From positions 1 through 64,000 of the forward strand of contig JACKHG010000010.1 of the NCBI GenBank assembly GCA_020639115.1: a stretch of DNA of 64,000 bases, read 5' to 3'. Both the position numbers and the translations under genes were made by a program. The stretch comes from Phycisphaerales bacterium. GTDB taxonomy: Bacteria; Planctomycetota; Phycisphaerae; UBA1845. Within the stretch, counting starts at the first letter, position 1. The number at the start of each line of letters is the position of its first letter. The notes under the pieces were generated by a model. It was given only the letters and a program-made list of their open reading frames with translations, made no database searches and was not told the DNA's origin. This document shows, in pieces, positions 1 through 9,107 of the stretch.

Positions 1-1
1 G

Positions 2-187
2 CGCACGCTGACCACGCTGATGGCGCCCTTCCTGCCCTTCGCCGCGCAGAAATGCCTGCGCATGCTCAACCTCGATGCCGATGCGCTGCGCTGGGATTCC
101 GCGCTGACCCCGCTGCCCGCGGGCCACGCGCTCGGCGCCAGCGAATACCTGGTCAAGAAGCTCGACCCCGCCGAACTCGGCCTCTGA
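2..187 (+). CDS. metG: Methionyl-tRNA synthetase, C-terminal end only
   Basis: The window opens inside this gene; only the last 61 codons and the TGA stop are present. The visible peptide contains LMAPFLPFAAQK, then a Trp-containing stretch and a PLPAGHALG segment. This matches the end of the alpha-helical anticodon-binding domain of class I methionyl-tRNA synthetases. The protein would charge tRNA(Met) in the cytoplasm. It ends right after this domain (KKLDPAELGL), so no C-terminal EMAP/OB tRNA-binding extension is present on this chain. The catalytic domain lies outside the window, so the assignment rests on a short piece. Confidence 0.72.
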   Translation, partial: RTLTTLMAPFLPFAAQKCLRMLNLDADALRWDSALTPLPAGHALGASEYLVKKLDPAELGL

Positions 188-215
188 CGCGCGCGCCGCC
201 CGACACGCCGCGCCC

Positions 216-263
216 CTTTCTCACTTTCTCACTTTCTCACTTTCTCACTTTCTCACTTTCTCA
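216..263. repeat. Tandem 8-bp repeat, six perfect units
   Basis: Six uninterrupted copies of CTTTCTCA lie in the spacer between metG and the cytochrome gene. Four degenerate copies of the same unit, inverted, occur at 22972-23003. No coding role is seen. Confidence 0.95.
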
Positions 264-415
264 CTCCCGGCGTCGCAGTATGCGCCGCCGGGGTTGAACA
301 AATTGTCACATGCAATTTAGTACCATTTCATGCCGCGTGGCGATACTCGCCGTAGCAGCCCGCCGCGCGGAAAGGGGGCTGTGCATTTTTCCCCATTCTT
401 CCAGGAGACAGCTTC

Positions 416-1987
416 ATGACTTTCAAACTTGGCTGCCTCGCCCTGGCGGGCTTCGCGCTCGCGGTCGCGAGCTGCATGCAACCCGCCGGCGCCGAGGAAA
501 CCCAATCGCCCTCCCCCACGCCCAAGCCCGACATGCACGCGGGCAGCCCCGAGCAGATGGGCTCATCCGACCGGATGGGCCAGCAATCCAACGACAAGAC
601 CAGCGACGCGGACCAGTCCGAAGCGGAGAAGATGCGCACGAAGCACGGCATCGTCGCCCCGCTGCCGCCCCGGGACCCGACGATGGACACGTATTTCCCC
701 GTCGTTATCGACAAGACCTTCGATGAGATCTACGCCGCGGACACCAAGGCCCGCCCCGAGGTTATCCAGCGCCAGCACGAGCTGCTCGAGGCCCGCTACG
801 ATCTCAGCGACAATCCCTCCGATGCGATGATGGCCGGCGGCCGCAAGGCGGTTCAGCAAGGCGTCCGCGTCAAGCTGCCCGACGGCGTGACCTGGGATCA
901 GCTCGCCGGCATGACGCCCGACGAGATCAAGGAAAAGAACGTGTTCCCGATGGGCTTTCGCCCGCTGCCGCACGTGAAGCACGAGGTCGGCGGCCAGGTC
1001 TTTCCCCAGAACCAGATCGACGGCATCATGAAGCTCGAGCAGCGCGACCTCAACCGCTTCGACGTGGAGTTCGACATCCCCGACCGCTTTACCCCGGAGT
1101 TCCCCGCGCCGATCTTCCTCACCACGCACCCGGAACTCGGGGATGTCTCCCAGGGCAAGCTGCTGAGCTTCCGCAACTACTACGAAATTTTCCACGGTCT
1201 GGTGACGCCGGTGCAGATGGAAGGGTTGCGGCTGCTGCTCACGCCCTTCCCCCAGCAGCAGTTCAACCAGACGGAGGACCGCAAGGTCAAGGAGCCCAGT
1301 CTGGGCGTGACCTGCCTGGACTGCCACTCCAACTTCCACACCAACGCGGCGTTCCACCAGAACCCGGACACGCGCCCCCAGGAGAAACGCTTCCGGCTCG
1401 ACACGGTGAGCCTGCGCGGCATGTACGACCAACAGCTACACGGATCGAAGCGCTCGCTCCGTTCCGTCGAGGATTTCACCCAGTTTGAGCAGCGCACCGC
1501 CTACTTCGACGGTGACCACGTCATCGCGACCAAGAAGGGCCCGAATCTGCCCGACCGCACCAACCAGGTTGCGATGATGGCCCAGATGCAGAACATCATC
1601 GACTTCCCGCCCGCGCCCAAGCTGACGCCCACCGGCCGCCTCGACGAGAACATGGCGACCGAGCAGGAGCTGATGGGTGAGAAGCTCTTCAACGGCAAGG
1701 CCCAGTGCAGCATGTGCCACCCAGCCCCGGCGTTCCTCGACAACCAGATGCACGACCTGCACCTGGAGCGGTTCTACAAGACCGAGAAGATCAACCACCA
1801 GGTGAACATCGCCGACGGCCCGATCAAGACGTTCACGCTGCGCGGCATCAAGGACTCGCCGCCGTATCACCACGACGGCCGCCTGATGACGCTCGACGAC
1901 ACGGTGGAATTCTTCAACCTCGTCCTCGGGCTCAAGCTCAACCCGGAGGAGAAGAGCGCTTTGGTGGCGTACATGCGCTGCCTGTAG
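416..1987 (+). CDS. Di-heme cytochrome c peroxidase-like lipoprotein
   Basis: A 523-residue exported protein with two c-type heme sites, CLDCH at residues 300-304 and CSMCH at 431-435. The N-terminus is a lipoprotein signal (LAVASC lipobox), so it should be anchored on the outer face of a membrane. The C-terminal block TLRGIKDSPPYHHDGR followed by TLDDTVEFF is characteristic of the CcpA/MauG di-heme peroxidase family, which reduces H2O2 or oxidises a partner. The roughly 280-residue region before the first heme is longer than in classical CcpA, and I do not recognise it. AGGAGA sits about seven bases before the ATG. No electron-transfer partner is encoded nearby, so peroxidase activity is inferred from family only. 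Confidence 0.8.
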   Translation: MTFKLGCLALAGFALAVASCMQPAGAEETQSPSPTPKPDMHAGSPEQMGSSDRMGQQSNDKTSDADQSEAEKMRTKHGIVAPLPPRDPTMDTYFPVVIDKTFDEIYAADTKARPEVIQRQHELLEARYDLSDNPSDAMMAGGRKAVQQGVRVKLPDGVTWDQLAGMTPDEIKEKNVFPMGFRPLPHVKHEVGGQVFPQNQIDGIMKLEQRDLNRFDVEFDIPDRFTPEFPAPIFLTTHPELGDVSQGKLLSFRNYYEIFHGLVTPVQMEGLRLLLTPFPQQQFNQTEDRKVKEPSLGVTCLDCHSNFHTNAAFHQNPDTRPQEKRFRLDTVSLRGMYDQQLHGSKRSLRSVEDFTQFEQRTAYFDGDHVIATKKGPNLPDRTNQVAMMAQMQNIIDFPPAPKLTPTGRLDENMATEQELMGEKLFNGKAQCSMCHPAPAFLDNQMHDLHLERFYKTEKINHQVNIADGPIKTFTLRGIKDSPPYHHDGRLMTLDDTVEFFNLVLGLKLNPEEKSALVAYMRCL

Positions 1988-2085
1988 CGAACCTGCGAGG
2001 GTGAAAAGTCAAGACCGGCGCGTCGGACCTGGTCGGACCGGCGCGTCGGTCTCTTCGTACACCGAGCGAGGTGTATTGCGGGATT

Positions 2086-2445
2086 CTACGGTGTGTCTTC
2101 GGCCATGATCTCGGCCTGCAGGGCGGCGACCTTGTCCGCCAGTTCCGGCTTGCCGTCGGCCTGGCATTCGCGGATCCACGCCGCGAAGATCGCATCCAGG
2201 TACTTGTCCTCGTAGAACGTGGCCGCGCGCCGGCGGCGCCCCATGTCGTACGCAGCATCGAACGCCTTCTGGTGCTCACGTTCCAGAATGGTCGTCAGGT
2301 AGGCTTCCTCCTCGGCCGGCAGGTGCATGGCCAGCACCATCAACTTCGCCTCCTTGAGAATCTGCTTGCCGTCGTCCCCGCGGTGCCACAACTTCAGCCC
2401 GAACAACAACACGCCCAATACCACCACCACACCCAGTCGCTTCAT
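2086..2445 (-). CDS. Small membrane-anchored protein of unknown function
   Basis: A 119-residue protein starting MKRLGVVVVLGVLLFG, one N-terminal membrane segment or uncleaved signal, followed by a charged, probably helical domain rich in Glu, Lys and Arg. I chose the internal ATG because GAGGAG lies eight bases upstream and the hydrophobic segment then sits at the N-terminus; the frame stays open 43 codons further upstream. No known domain is recognised. It is convergent with the cytochrome gene and lies upstream of nothing obviously related. Confidence 0.6.
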   Translation of the reverse strand: MKRLGVVVVLGVLLFGLKLWHRGDDGKQILKEAKLMVLAMHLPAEEEAYLTTILEREHQKAFDAAYDMGRRRRAATFYEDKYLDAIFAAWIRECQADGKPELADKVAALQAEIMAEDTP

Positions 2446-2619
2446 CGCTGTATCTCCTCGTGCGTGGACCGCGTGCAATTCGACCCGCCGCGCCGGCCTG
2501 CCACCCGGCAGACGCGCAGGCGCCGGCAGTTCGGTTGGCCTCAGCATAGCCATCCGCGCAGGGAAAGTCATCATGCAAGCGGGCGGACGGCAAAGGATGG
2601 GGTGTTTACCGGATGGGAC

Positions 2620-3096
2620 CTACAGGTCGGTGAGCTTGTCCAACTCCGCTTTGAGCTGCGCCTGCGGCAGGCCCTGCAGAATGAGATCCACCATGCGGGT
2701 GATCTTCAGCTCGAGCCGCTGGGCCACCCGGTGGCAGAACTCGTGCCGCTCCTCCTCCGTGCCGGGCAGGAACGACGGATCGGGCATCGGCCAGTGCACC
2801 TTCACCCCGCCACCGGGAAAGACCGGGCACATCGCGTCCGCGGAGTCGCACACCGTCACCGCCACGTCGATGTCCCGCGCCAGGTAGGCGTCCCACGATT
2901 TGGACGACTGCCCCTCCATCGGCACACCCATCGCCGCCATCGTGTCGACCGCCAGCGGATGGATGTAGCCAGCCGGGGTGGACCCGCAACTGTGCACTTC
3001 GAGACGGTCCCCCGCGATCCGGCGGCAGAGCGCCTCGGCCATCTGCGACCGGCATGCGTTGCCGGTGCACACAAAGAGGACGGTGGGCTTTCGCAC
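2620..3096 (-). CDS. arsC: Arsenate reductase, thioredoxin-coupled (low-Mr phosphatase fold)
   Basis: A 158-residue cytoplasmic enzyme reducing arsenate to arsenite. The N-terminal P-loop reads CTGNACRS with nucleophile Cys10 and Arg16. The relay cysteines of the Staphylococcus-type ArsC are present at Cys83 and Cys90 (VCDSADAMCPVFPG), with the family's seven-residue spacing, and are followed by HWPMPDPS. This supports the thioredoxin-linked class rather than a plain tyrosine phosphatase. The GTG start is chosen because AAGGAG lies about five bases upstream and it places the first strand at residue 5; the frame is open for 57 more codons upstream. No arsR, arsB or acr3 is adjacent, so it is a solitary gene. 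trxB at 54.6 kb could feed the thioredoxin cycle. Confidence 0.88.
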   Translation of the reverse strand: MRKPTVLFVCTGNACRSQMAEALCRRIAGDRLEVHSCGSTPAGYIHPLAVDTMAAMGVPMEGQSSKSWDAYLARDIDVAVTVCDSADAMCPVFPGGGVKVHWPMPDPSFLPGTEEERHEFCHRVAQRLELKITRMVDLILQGLPQAQLKAELDKLTDL

Positions 3097-3350
3097 GACG
3101 ACTCCTTCCGCTGAGGCTGCCCCAGCCGATCCATCGGCACGCGGGAACTCTCCGCGTGAGTATCCCGACCTGCCGACCGCCTGCAACCCGCCGCGATTTG
3201 ATTTGGACCGCCCGCGGGCATAACTTGCCGCTTTTCGCGTCGCGCGGACCGCCCGCCCGCGCCGCAACGCCAGGAAATACTACGATTGCCGGGTGGCTGG
3301 GGATCGATCCGGACCTGTTTCCTCGATCCGCCCCGCCCCATCGAGCACCC

Positions 3351-3836
3351 ATGAGCGAATTTCGCGTCGGCATCGGCTACGATCTGCACCGCACGGCGGA
3401 GGGCCGCCGGCTCGTCCTCGGCGGCGTCGAGATCCCCTTCGAGCGCGGGCTCGCGGGCCACAGCGATGCCGACGTCCTGCTCCACGCGGTCACCGACGCG
3501 CTGCTCGGGGCCAGCAGCCTGCCCGACATCGGGGAACTGTTTCCCGACACCGACCCCGCGTACCGCGACGCGGACAGCGCCAAGCTGCTGACCGCAGCCC
3601 TCGAGCGGGTGCGGTCGGCTGGCTTCGCCCCGCACAACGTGGACTGCGTGGTGCACGCCGAGCAGCCGAAGCTCTCGGCGCACAAGCGGGCGATCGCCGC
3701 GCGCATCGCCCAACTGCTCGGGCTGCCGCCCGAGCGCGTGAACGTCAAGGCCAAGACCGGCGAGGGGGTCGGCGCCATCGGGACCGGTGCAGCCATCGCC
3801 GCGACCGTCGTCGCCCTGGTGACCCCCCATCGATAA
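3351..3836 (+). CDS. ispF: 2-C-methyl-D-erythritol 2,4-cyclodiphosphate synthase
   Basis: A 161-residue enzyme of the non-mevalonate isoprenoid pathway that cyclises CDP-methylerythritol phosphate and releases CMP. The zinc site is visible in GYDLHR near the N-terminus and AGHSDADVLLHA around residue 40. The substrate-binding LPDIGELFPDTD loop and the C-terminal KAKTGEGVGAIG motif are also intact. Length is normal. It is followed after 12 bases by cysS, probably in one transcript. The pathway partner ispD is 29 kb away at 32761. The ATG was chosen because IspF proteins begin just before GIGYD. Confidence 0.95.
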   Translation: MSEFRVGIGYDLHRTAEGRRLVLGGVEIPFERGLAGHSDADVLLHAVTDALLGASSLPDIGELFPDTDPAYRDADSAKLLTAALERVRSAGFAPHNVDCVVHAEQPKLSAHKRAIAARIAQLLGLPPERVNVKAKTGEGVGAIGTGAAIAATVVALVTPHR

Positions 3837-3848
3837 ACACGAGCGCCC

Positions 3849-5618
3849 ATGAACATCCAGATTCACAACACGCTGACGAACCGCAAGGAGCCCTTCGAGC
3901 CCGTCACGCCGGGGCAGGTGGGGATGTACCTCTGCGGCCCGACCGTCTACAAGCCGTCGCACATCGGCCACGCGGTCGGCCCGGTGATCTTCGACGCGAT
4001 CAAGCGCTACCTGGTGCATCGCGGCTTCGCGGTGACCTGGGTGGTCAACATCACCGACGTGGACGACAAGCTGATCGCCGAGGCGGCGGCCCAGGGCGTG
4101 ACGGTGCCGGAGCTGGCCCGGCGCGTGACGCAGAACTACTTCGACGCGCTGGCGGCGCTCAACGTCACGGGGATCGACCATTTTCCCAAGGCTTCCGAGC
4201 ACATCGGCGGCATCATCGACATCTGTGAGCGGCTGATCGCCAAGAACGCGGCGTACGTCGTGGACGGCGACGTGTACTTCGATGTCACCGCCGACGCCGA
4301 CTACGGCAAGCTCTCCAACCGCACGCTCGCGGACCAGCAGGAGGGCACGCGCGAGCTGACCGGCAAGACCAAGCGGCACCCCGGCGACTTCGCCCTCTGG
4401 AAGGCGGCCAAGCCCGACGAGCCTGCGGAAGTGAAGTTCGACTCGCCGTGGGGGCCGGGCCGGCCGGGCTGGCACATCGAGTGCTCGGCCATGGCGATCG
4501 CCCTGCTCGGCGAGACGTTCGACATCCACGGCGGCGGCCTCGACCTGATTTTCCCGCATCACGAGAACGAAATCGCCCAGTCGGAGACCTGCACCAACAA
4601 GACCTTCGCGAAGTACTGGCTGCACAACGGCCTGACCCGCTTCAACACCAAGAAGGTGAGCAAGAGCGACCCCGCGATGCAGAAGGTGCTCGCCGAGATG
4701 ACGCTGAGCAACCTGCTCGCGACCTACAGCGGCGAGCTGCTGCGCTACTTCATCCTCAGCACGCAGTACCGCAGCCCCATTGAATATTCCCAGGCGGAGC
4801 TGGCCAGCAAGAGGAAGGGCCTGAGCACCTTCCTGCGGCTCTTCGCGCGGATCGAGACGGTTGCCGGAGCCAGCGTCTACGCGGACGCGCCCGCGGACGC
4901 CGCGCTACCGGCCTGGTGCGCCGCCGACGCGGACGACGAACTCGCCGTCACGCTCCGCGACGCCCACGACCGCTTCCACGCCGCGATGGACGATGACTTC
5001 AATACCGCCGTCGCGATTGCCGCCCTCTTCGAGCTGGCAAACGCCCTCAATCGCTACATCGAACATCGCAAGCTGGACGCCAACAGAGCCGCGACCGTAA
5101 GGGAGCGGACGGAACTCGACGCCAATAGAGCCGCGACCGTAAGGGAGCGGACCGAGCAAGCAGACGCGCCCTCCGGCGCGGACCACCCCTCCGTCGCCCG
5201 CGTCCTCGACGCCGGCCGCGTCCTCGTCGCCCTCGGCCGCGTGCTGGGCCTCTTCACCGCCCCGCCGGAGGCTGCCACCGCCGGCGACGCAGCCGTTGAG
5301 AAGGTGCTCGCCGCGCACGTCGCGGTCCGCGCCCGGTGCCGCGCTGACAAGCAGTTCGAACTGGCCGACGCGGTGCGCGACGGCCTCACCGCCGCCGGCG
5401 TCACGCTCGAGGACAAGGCCTCCGGAACGACCTGGCAGATCGACGCGGGCGGCGACGACCTGATGGACAAGCTCATGGCGGTTCACCTCGACGTCCGCCA
5501 GCGGGCGCGGCAGGCGAAGAACTTCGCGATCGCCGACGCCATTCGCGACGCTCTCGCCGAGGCGAACATCACACTCGAAGACAAGCCCACCGGCACCGTC
5601 TGGCATCTCGGCGGCTGA
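3849..5618 (+). CDS. cysS: Cysteinyl-tRNA synthetase with repeat insert and doubled C-terminal module
   Basis: A class I aminoacyl-tRNA synthetase that charges tRNA(Cys). The HIGH motif is at residues 38-41 and the KMSKS motif reads KVSKS at 269-273; GWHIECSAMA carries a zinc ligand. At 589 residues it is about 100 longer than usual. Two things explain the excess. First, residues 409-436 are two identical copies of the 14-residue unit LDANRAATVRERTE, encoded by a 42-bp DNA repeat. Second, the C-terminal module with RxxK..xxADxxRDxL and LEDxxxGTxW occurs twice, at about 482-536 and 538-589. The catalytic core looks intact, so the enzyme should be active. Likely cotranscribed with ispF. Confidence 0.95.
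   Translation: MNIQIHNTLTNRKEPFEPVTPGQVGMYLCGPTVYKPSHIGHAVGPVIFDAIKRYLVHRGFAVTWVVNITDVDDKLIAEAAAQGVTVPELARRVTQNYFDALAALNVTGIDHFPKASEHIGGIIDICERLIAKNAAYVVDGDVYFDVTADADYGKLSNRTLADQQEGTRELTGKTKRHPGDFALWKAAKPDEPAEVKFDSPWGPGRPGWHIECSAMAIALLGETFDIHGGGLDLIFPHHENEIAQSETCTNKTFAKYWLHNGLTRFNTKKVSKSDPAMQKVLAEMTLSNLLATYSGELLRYFILSTQYRSPIEYSQAELASKRKGLSTFLRLFARIETVAGASVYADAPADAALPAWCAADADDELAVTLRDAHDRFHAAMDDDFNTAVAIAALFELANALNRYIEHRKLDANRAATVRERTELDANRAATVRERTEQADAPSGADHPSVARVLDAGRVLVALGRVLGLFTAPPEAATAGDAAVEKVLAAHVAVRARCRADKQFELADAVRDGLTAAGVTLEDKASGTTWQIDAGGDDLMDKLMAVHLDVRQRARQAKNFAIADAIRDALAEANITLEDKPTGTVWHLGG
5073..5156. repeat. In-frame 42-bp tandem duplication carrying a palindromic core, inside cysS
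   Basis: Two 42-bp units (5073-5114 and 5115-5156) differ at only a few bases and translate identically. Each contains, read on the minus strand, CCGCTCCCTTACGGTCGCGG followed by CTCT. The same core with a few substitutions recurs at 25001-25026 and 36715-36738. It therefore looks like a dispersed palindromic element that entered a helical linker of CysS and was then duplicated. Confidence 0.9.
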
Positions 5619-5748
5619 ATAAACAACGCGCAATCTAAATCCGCGCAACGCGGCAGCCACGTCTGTGGTCGCGCTGCGTCTGCGCGCTAAGGTGTACTGA
5701 GCGCGCCGCGCAGCGCGGGATGCAGTCGCCCGGGAGGAGTATCGCGCC

Positions 5749-6918
5749 ATGTCGACACCAGATGTGCCGTTGATCGTCGGCGCCGGGCCCGTCGGGCTGG
5801 GCGCAGCCCTGTTTCTCGCCGATCAGGAAATCCCCACGCGGATCGTCGATCAGGCGGCGGCCCCCTCCACGCACTCCAAGGCCCTGGCCATCAATCCCCG
5901 CACGCTGGAGATCCTGGAGCCCTCCGGCGTGACCGCGCGTCTGCTCGAACTCGGCCGGCGGATCCGCGGGGCCAAGGTCTGGCGTGAGGGCGCCCTCGCC
6001 GCCGAGATCAACTTCGCCGCGCTCGAACACCGTTACCCGTTCATGCTGGCGCTCTCCCAGGCGACAACCGAACGCCTCATCGCCGAGGCGGTCAAACAGC
6101 GCGGCCTCCGCGTCGAGCGCGGCGTCCGTCTCGTCGAATGCCGCAACGCGAACAGCCACGTCACTGCGGCGCTGGCCCACAGCGAGGACGAGTTCGAAAC
6201 GGTGCACTGCCCCTGGATGCTCGCCGCTGACGGCGCCCACAGCACCGCCCGGGATCGGCTCAACGTACCGTTCCCCGGCTCGACGCTGGCGGATCCCTGG
6301 CACTTGGCCGACGTGCCCCTGGCGACGTCGCTCGCAGAAGACTACGCCCACATCGTTCTCGTCGATGGCGGTTTCCTCTTCATGATGCGCGTGATCGAAC
6401 CCGCGGACACCGACGACACCGCCGTCCCGCTCTGGCGCGTGCTCGGGAATCAGCCCCATCCGCTCACGCGCCTCGTGGCGGACCGCGTCGCCGGCCCGCC
6501 GATCTGGGAGTCGCACTTCCGCATCTCCCACCGCATCGTCCGCGCGATGAGCGTCGGCCGCATCCACTTCGCCGGCGACGCCGCCCACCTGCACTCGCCG
6601 ATGGGCGCCCGGGGCATGAATCTCGGCCTCGAGGACGCCTGGGTTTTCGCCCAGCTCGCCGGCCGCGACGCCCTCGAACGCTACCACGCCTTCCGCCGCC
6701 CGGTGGATCACCGCGTCGTCCGCCGCATCGACCTGCTCTCCCGCGTCGTGGCTGGCGACCCCAACCTGCTCGGCGCCGTCCGCCGGCTCGTGCCCGCCCT
6801 CATCCGCCACACGCCCTTCCGTGCGAACATGCTGGCCCAGGTCACCGGACTCGATCACGGCTTGGACTCATTCGCCCCGACGCGACGCGCGGCTCCTGCC
6901 GACGCGCTGGTTCGGTGA
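5749..6918 (+). CDS. FAD-dependent aromatic-type monooxygenase
   Basis: A 389-residue flavoprotein of the PheA/TfdB/UbiH hydroxylase group. The Rossmann dinucleotide motif GAGPVGLG is at residues 11-18, DGAHS follows near residue 163, and the second FAD motif GDAAH...SPMGARGMNLG is near 275-295. These enzymes use FAD and NAD(P)H to hydroxylate or epoxidise aromatic or quinone substrates; nothing here reveals the substrate. It is shorter than phenol hydroxylases and lacks their C-terminal thioredoxin-like domain. GGAGGAG precedes the ATG by about ten bases. It is monocistronic, between cysS and a sensor kinase. Confidence 0.85.
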   Translation: MSTPDVPLIVGAGPVGLGAALFLADQEIPTRIVDQAAAPSTHSKALAINPRTLEILEPSGVTARLLELGRRIRGAKVWREGALAAEINFAALEHRYPFMLALSQATTERLIAEAVKQRGLRVERGVRLVECRNANSHVTAALAHSEDEFETVHCPWMLAADGAHSTARDRLNVPFPGSTLADPWHLADVPLATSLAEDYAHIVLVDGGFLFMMRVIEPADTDDTAVPLWRVLGNQPHPLTRLVADRVAGPPIWESHFRISHRIVRAMSVGRIHFAGDAAHLHSPMGARGMNLGLEDAWVFAQLAGRDALERYHAFRRPVDHRVVRRIDLLSRVVAGDPNLLGAVRRLVPALIRHTPFRANMLAQVTGLDHGLDSFAPTRRAAPADALVR

Positions 6919-7062
6919 GTCCTGGCTGACTGCCGCAACCTGCGCAGTCCATCCAATTTGCCGGCGGGCACGTCACATCATCACGCCGCCGATGACGGTG
7001 CGCCGCACCTTGGCAAGCAGAATGCCCATCCGCTATGATTGCAGCCACAGTGGATTCGAGCC

Positions 7063-8976
7063 ATGCAGCATTCTGAGGACCCGTCACCACTTCCAGCCTT
7101 TACTGCCCGCGACTGGCAGGCGGCCTTCGACCATCTGCCCCTGTGCGTGGGCATCTACACAGCCGTCCGCGACGCCCGCGGCCACATCGTCGATTTTCGC
7201 GTCGATTACGTGAACGAAGCCGCTTGCCAGAACAACAAGCTGACGCGCGACGAGCAGCTCGGCCGACGGCTCAACGACCTGCTGCCCGGTCACCGCGAGA
7301 GCGGCCTGTTCGGAGCCTACTGCGCGGTGGTCGACACGGGCTGCCCGTTCATCCGCCGGTCCTTCCCCTACCGCGATCTTTACGGCGACCGGGTCGAAAG
7401 CCGCATCTTCGATATCCACGTGCGCAAGTACGGCGACGGCTTTCTAGCGACCTGGCACCGCGTCGACGGCGCGATTCACGTGGAACGCGAAGACAGCGAC
7501 CTGCTCGCCGATCCCGTCGTTGACGCCGCGTCGGCGGCATCCGCCCGCGAAGATATTGCGCGGATCCGCGAGGGCCACGCGCAATTCCGCGCGATCTTCA
7601 ACCAGATGACCGAGGGGCTGATGCTCTTTGACGGCGCGGGCGAGCTGCTCGAGATGAACCCAGCCGCCCTCGCCATCCACGGGTTCGAGTCGGCGGAGCA
7701 GCTCAACGCCCACATTCATGCCCTGCGCAGCCTCCTGGAGTTTCAGGATCTGCGCGGCCGCGTCCTGCCCCACCGGGAGTGGCCCATGCCGCGGGCGCTG
7801 CGCGGCGAAGTTTTCCACCGGCTCGAGGTCCAGGCCCGGCGGATCGACACGGGGAAAACCTGGATCGGCTCCTACGGCGGGTCACTCGTGTGCGGGCCGG
7901 ACGGCAAGCCGTCGCTGGTGATCCTCACGGTGCGCGACGTCACCGCGCAAAAGCAGTTCGAGGCGGCTCTGGCGGAAAGCGAGCAGCGCTTCCGCACCCT
8001 CGCCGACAATATGTCGCAGTTCGCCTGGATGGCCGACGAGAAGGGCTGGATCTTCTGGTACAACCGCCGCTGGTATGATTACACCGGCACGACCCTCGAG
8101 CAGATGCAGGGGTGGGGTTGGAAAAAAGTCCATCACCCCGACCACGTCGACCGCGTGGTCAAGCGCATCCAGCACTCCTGGGACACCGGTGAGCCGTGGG
8201 AGGACGTCTTCCCGCTGCGCAGCCAGGATGGAGACTACCGCTGGTTTCTTTCGCGGGCCCTGCCCATCCGCGACGCCGATGGCAAGGTCGTCCGCTGGTT
8301 CGGCACGAACACCGACGTGACCGAGCAGCGCGAACATGAAAACAAGCTGCGGATGGTGATGGCCGAATTGAACCACCGCGTCAAGAACACCCTCGCGACC
8401 ATCGACGCCATCGCCCAGCAGACGCTCGACCAGGTTGACGACCTCGATGCGTTCCGCGCGTCGTTCAGCGCCCGGCTGCGGTCCATGGCCGCCGCCCACT
8501 CGCTGCTGACGCGCACGGAATGGCGGGGTGCCCCATTGCGCGACATCCTCACCACGGAGCTGTCCGCCCGGGTGACGACGCCCGATCGGCTCCAACTCGA
8601 CGGCCCGGAAATCGTCATCAACCCCAACGCCGCGCTGGCCCTGCACATGGCTGTGCACGAACTGGCCACCAATGCGAGCAAGTACGGCTCACTCAACGCC
8701 CCCGAAGGCAGCCTGCGGATCACCTGGCAGGTCACCGGACCCGCCGACGCCCGGCAGGTCGAGCTGATCTGGAAGGAAGTGGACGGGCCGCCCGTCAAGG
8801 AGCCCCGCACCGAGGGCTTTGGTTGCAAGATGGTTAACCAAGTCATCGAGTATCAGCTCGGCGGCGCGGTCGAGCGCGTCTTCGAACCCGACGGTGTCCG
8901 TTGCCGCATCACCTTCCCCCTGGCTGGCACCGGCCACGCTGCCGACCATCACGGCACCGGGCGCAAAACCGTGTAA
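7063..8976 (+). CDS. PAS-domain sensor histidine kinase, HWE type
   Basis: A soluble 637-residue sensor kinase with no membrane segment. It carries an N-terminal PAS-like domain at about 20-125, a second PAS at about 165-300, and a third canonical PAS-PAC domain at about 305-425 (WKKVHHPDH and WFLSRALPIRD). The HWE/HisKA_2 dimerisation box is ELNHRVKNTLAT with phospho-acceptor His438. The ATP site shows HELATNASKYGS starting at His532. HWE kinases often sense light or redox through PAS cofactors; the first PAS is divergent and its ligand is unknown. No response regulator lies beside it, so it is an orphan kinase. A TTG eight codons upstream is a possible alternative start. Confidence 0.88.
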   Translation: MQHSEDPSPLPAFTARDWQAAFDHLPLCVGIYTAVRDARGHIVDFRVDYVNEAACQNNKLTRDEQLGRRLNDLLPGHRESGLFGAYCAVVDTGCPFIRRSFPYRDLYGDRVESRIFDIHVRKYGDGFLATWHRVDGAIHVEREDSDLLADPVVDAASAASAREDIARIREGHAQFRAIFNQMTEGLMLFDGAGELLEMNPAALAIHGFESAEQLNAHIHALRSLLEFQDLRGRVLPHREWPMPRALRGEVFHRLEVQARRIDTGKTWIGSYGGSLVCGPDGKPSLVILTVRDVTAQKQFEAALAESEQRFRTLADNMSQFAWMADEKGWIFWYNRRWYDYTGTTLEQMQGWGWKKVHHPDHVDRVVKRIQHSWDTGEPWEDVFPLRSQDGDYRWFLSRALPIRDADGKVVRWFGTNTDVTEQREHENKLRMVMAELNHRVKNTLATIDAIAQQTLDQVDDLDAFRASFSARLRSMAAAHSLLTRTEWRGAPLRDILTTELSARVTTPDRLQLDGPEIVINPNAALALHMAVHELATNASKYGSLNAPEGSLRITWQVTGPADARQVELIWKEVDGPPVKEPRTEGFGCKMVNQVIEYQLGGAVERVFEPDGVRCRITFPLAGTGHAADHHGTGRKTV

Positions 8977-9056
8977 CCAACGGGACGTCCGAACGCACGG
9001 AACACTTTCGGCCAGTGTCGTGACGCGCGCTGCTTCGGACACGGCGTCGACCCCGG

Positions 9057-9087
9057 GTCTCGCGCCCGGGCCTCTGACGGGCGAGAC
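9057..9087. terminator. Hairpin between two convergent genes
   Basis: GTCTC-gc-GCCCG pairs with CGGGC-GAGAC around a nine-base loop, midway between the end of the kinase gene and the end of the CDF exporter gene. A bidirectional terminator is plausible, though there is no strong T-tract. Confidence 0.4.
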
Positions 9088-9107
9088 ACGGTGATAAATA
9101 CGCGATA

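Noticed and set aside
2856..4625. A 589-codon open frame antisense to arsC, ispF and cysS
   Set aside because: It overlaps three well-supported genes and shows no protein motif.
5073..5156. A short CRISPR-like array in cysS
   Set aside because: The two 42-bp units are directly adjacent, without spacers, and lie within an open frame.
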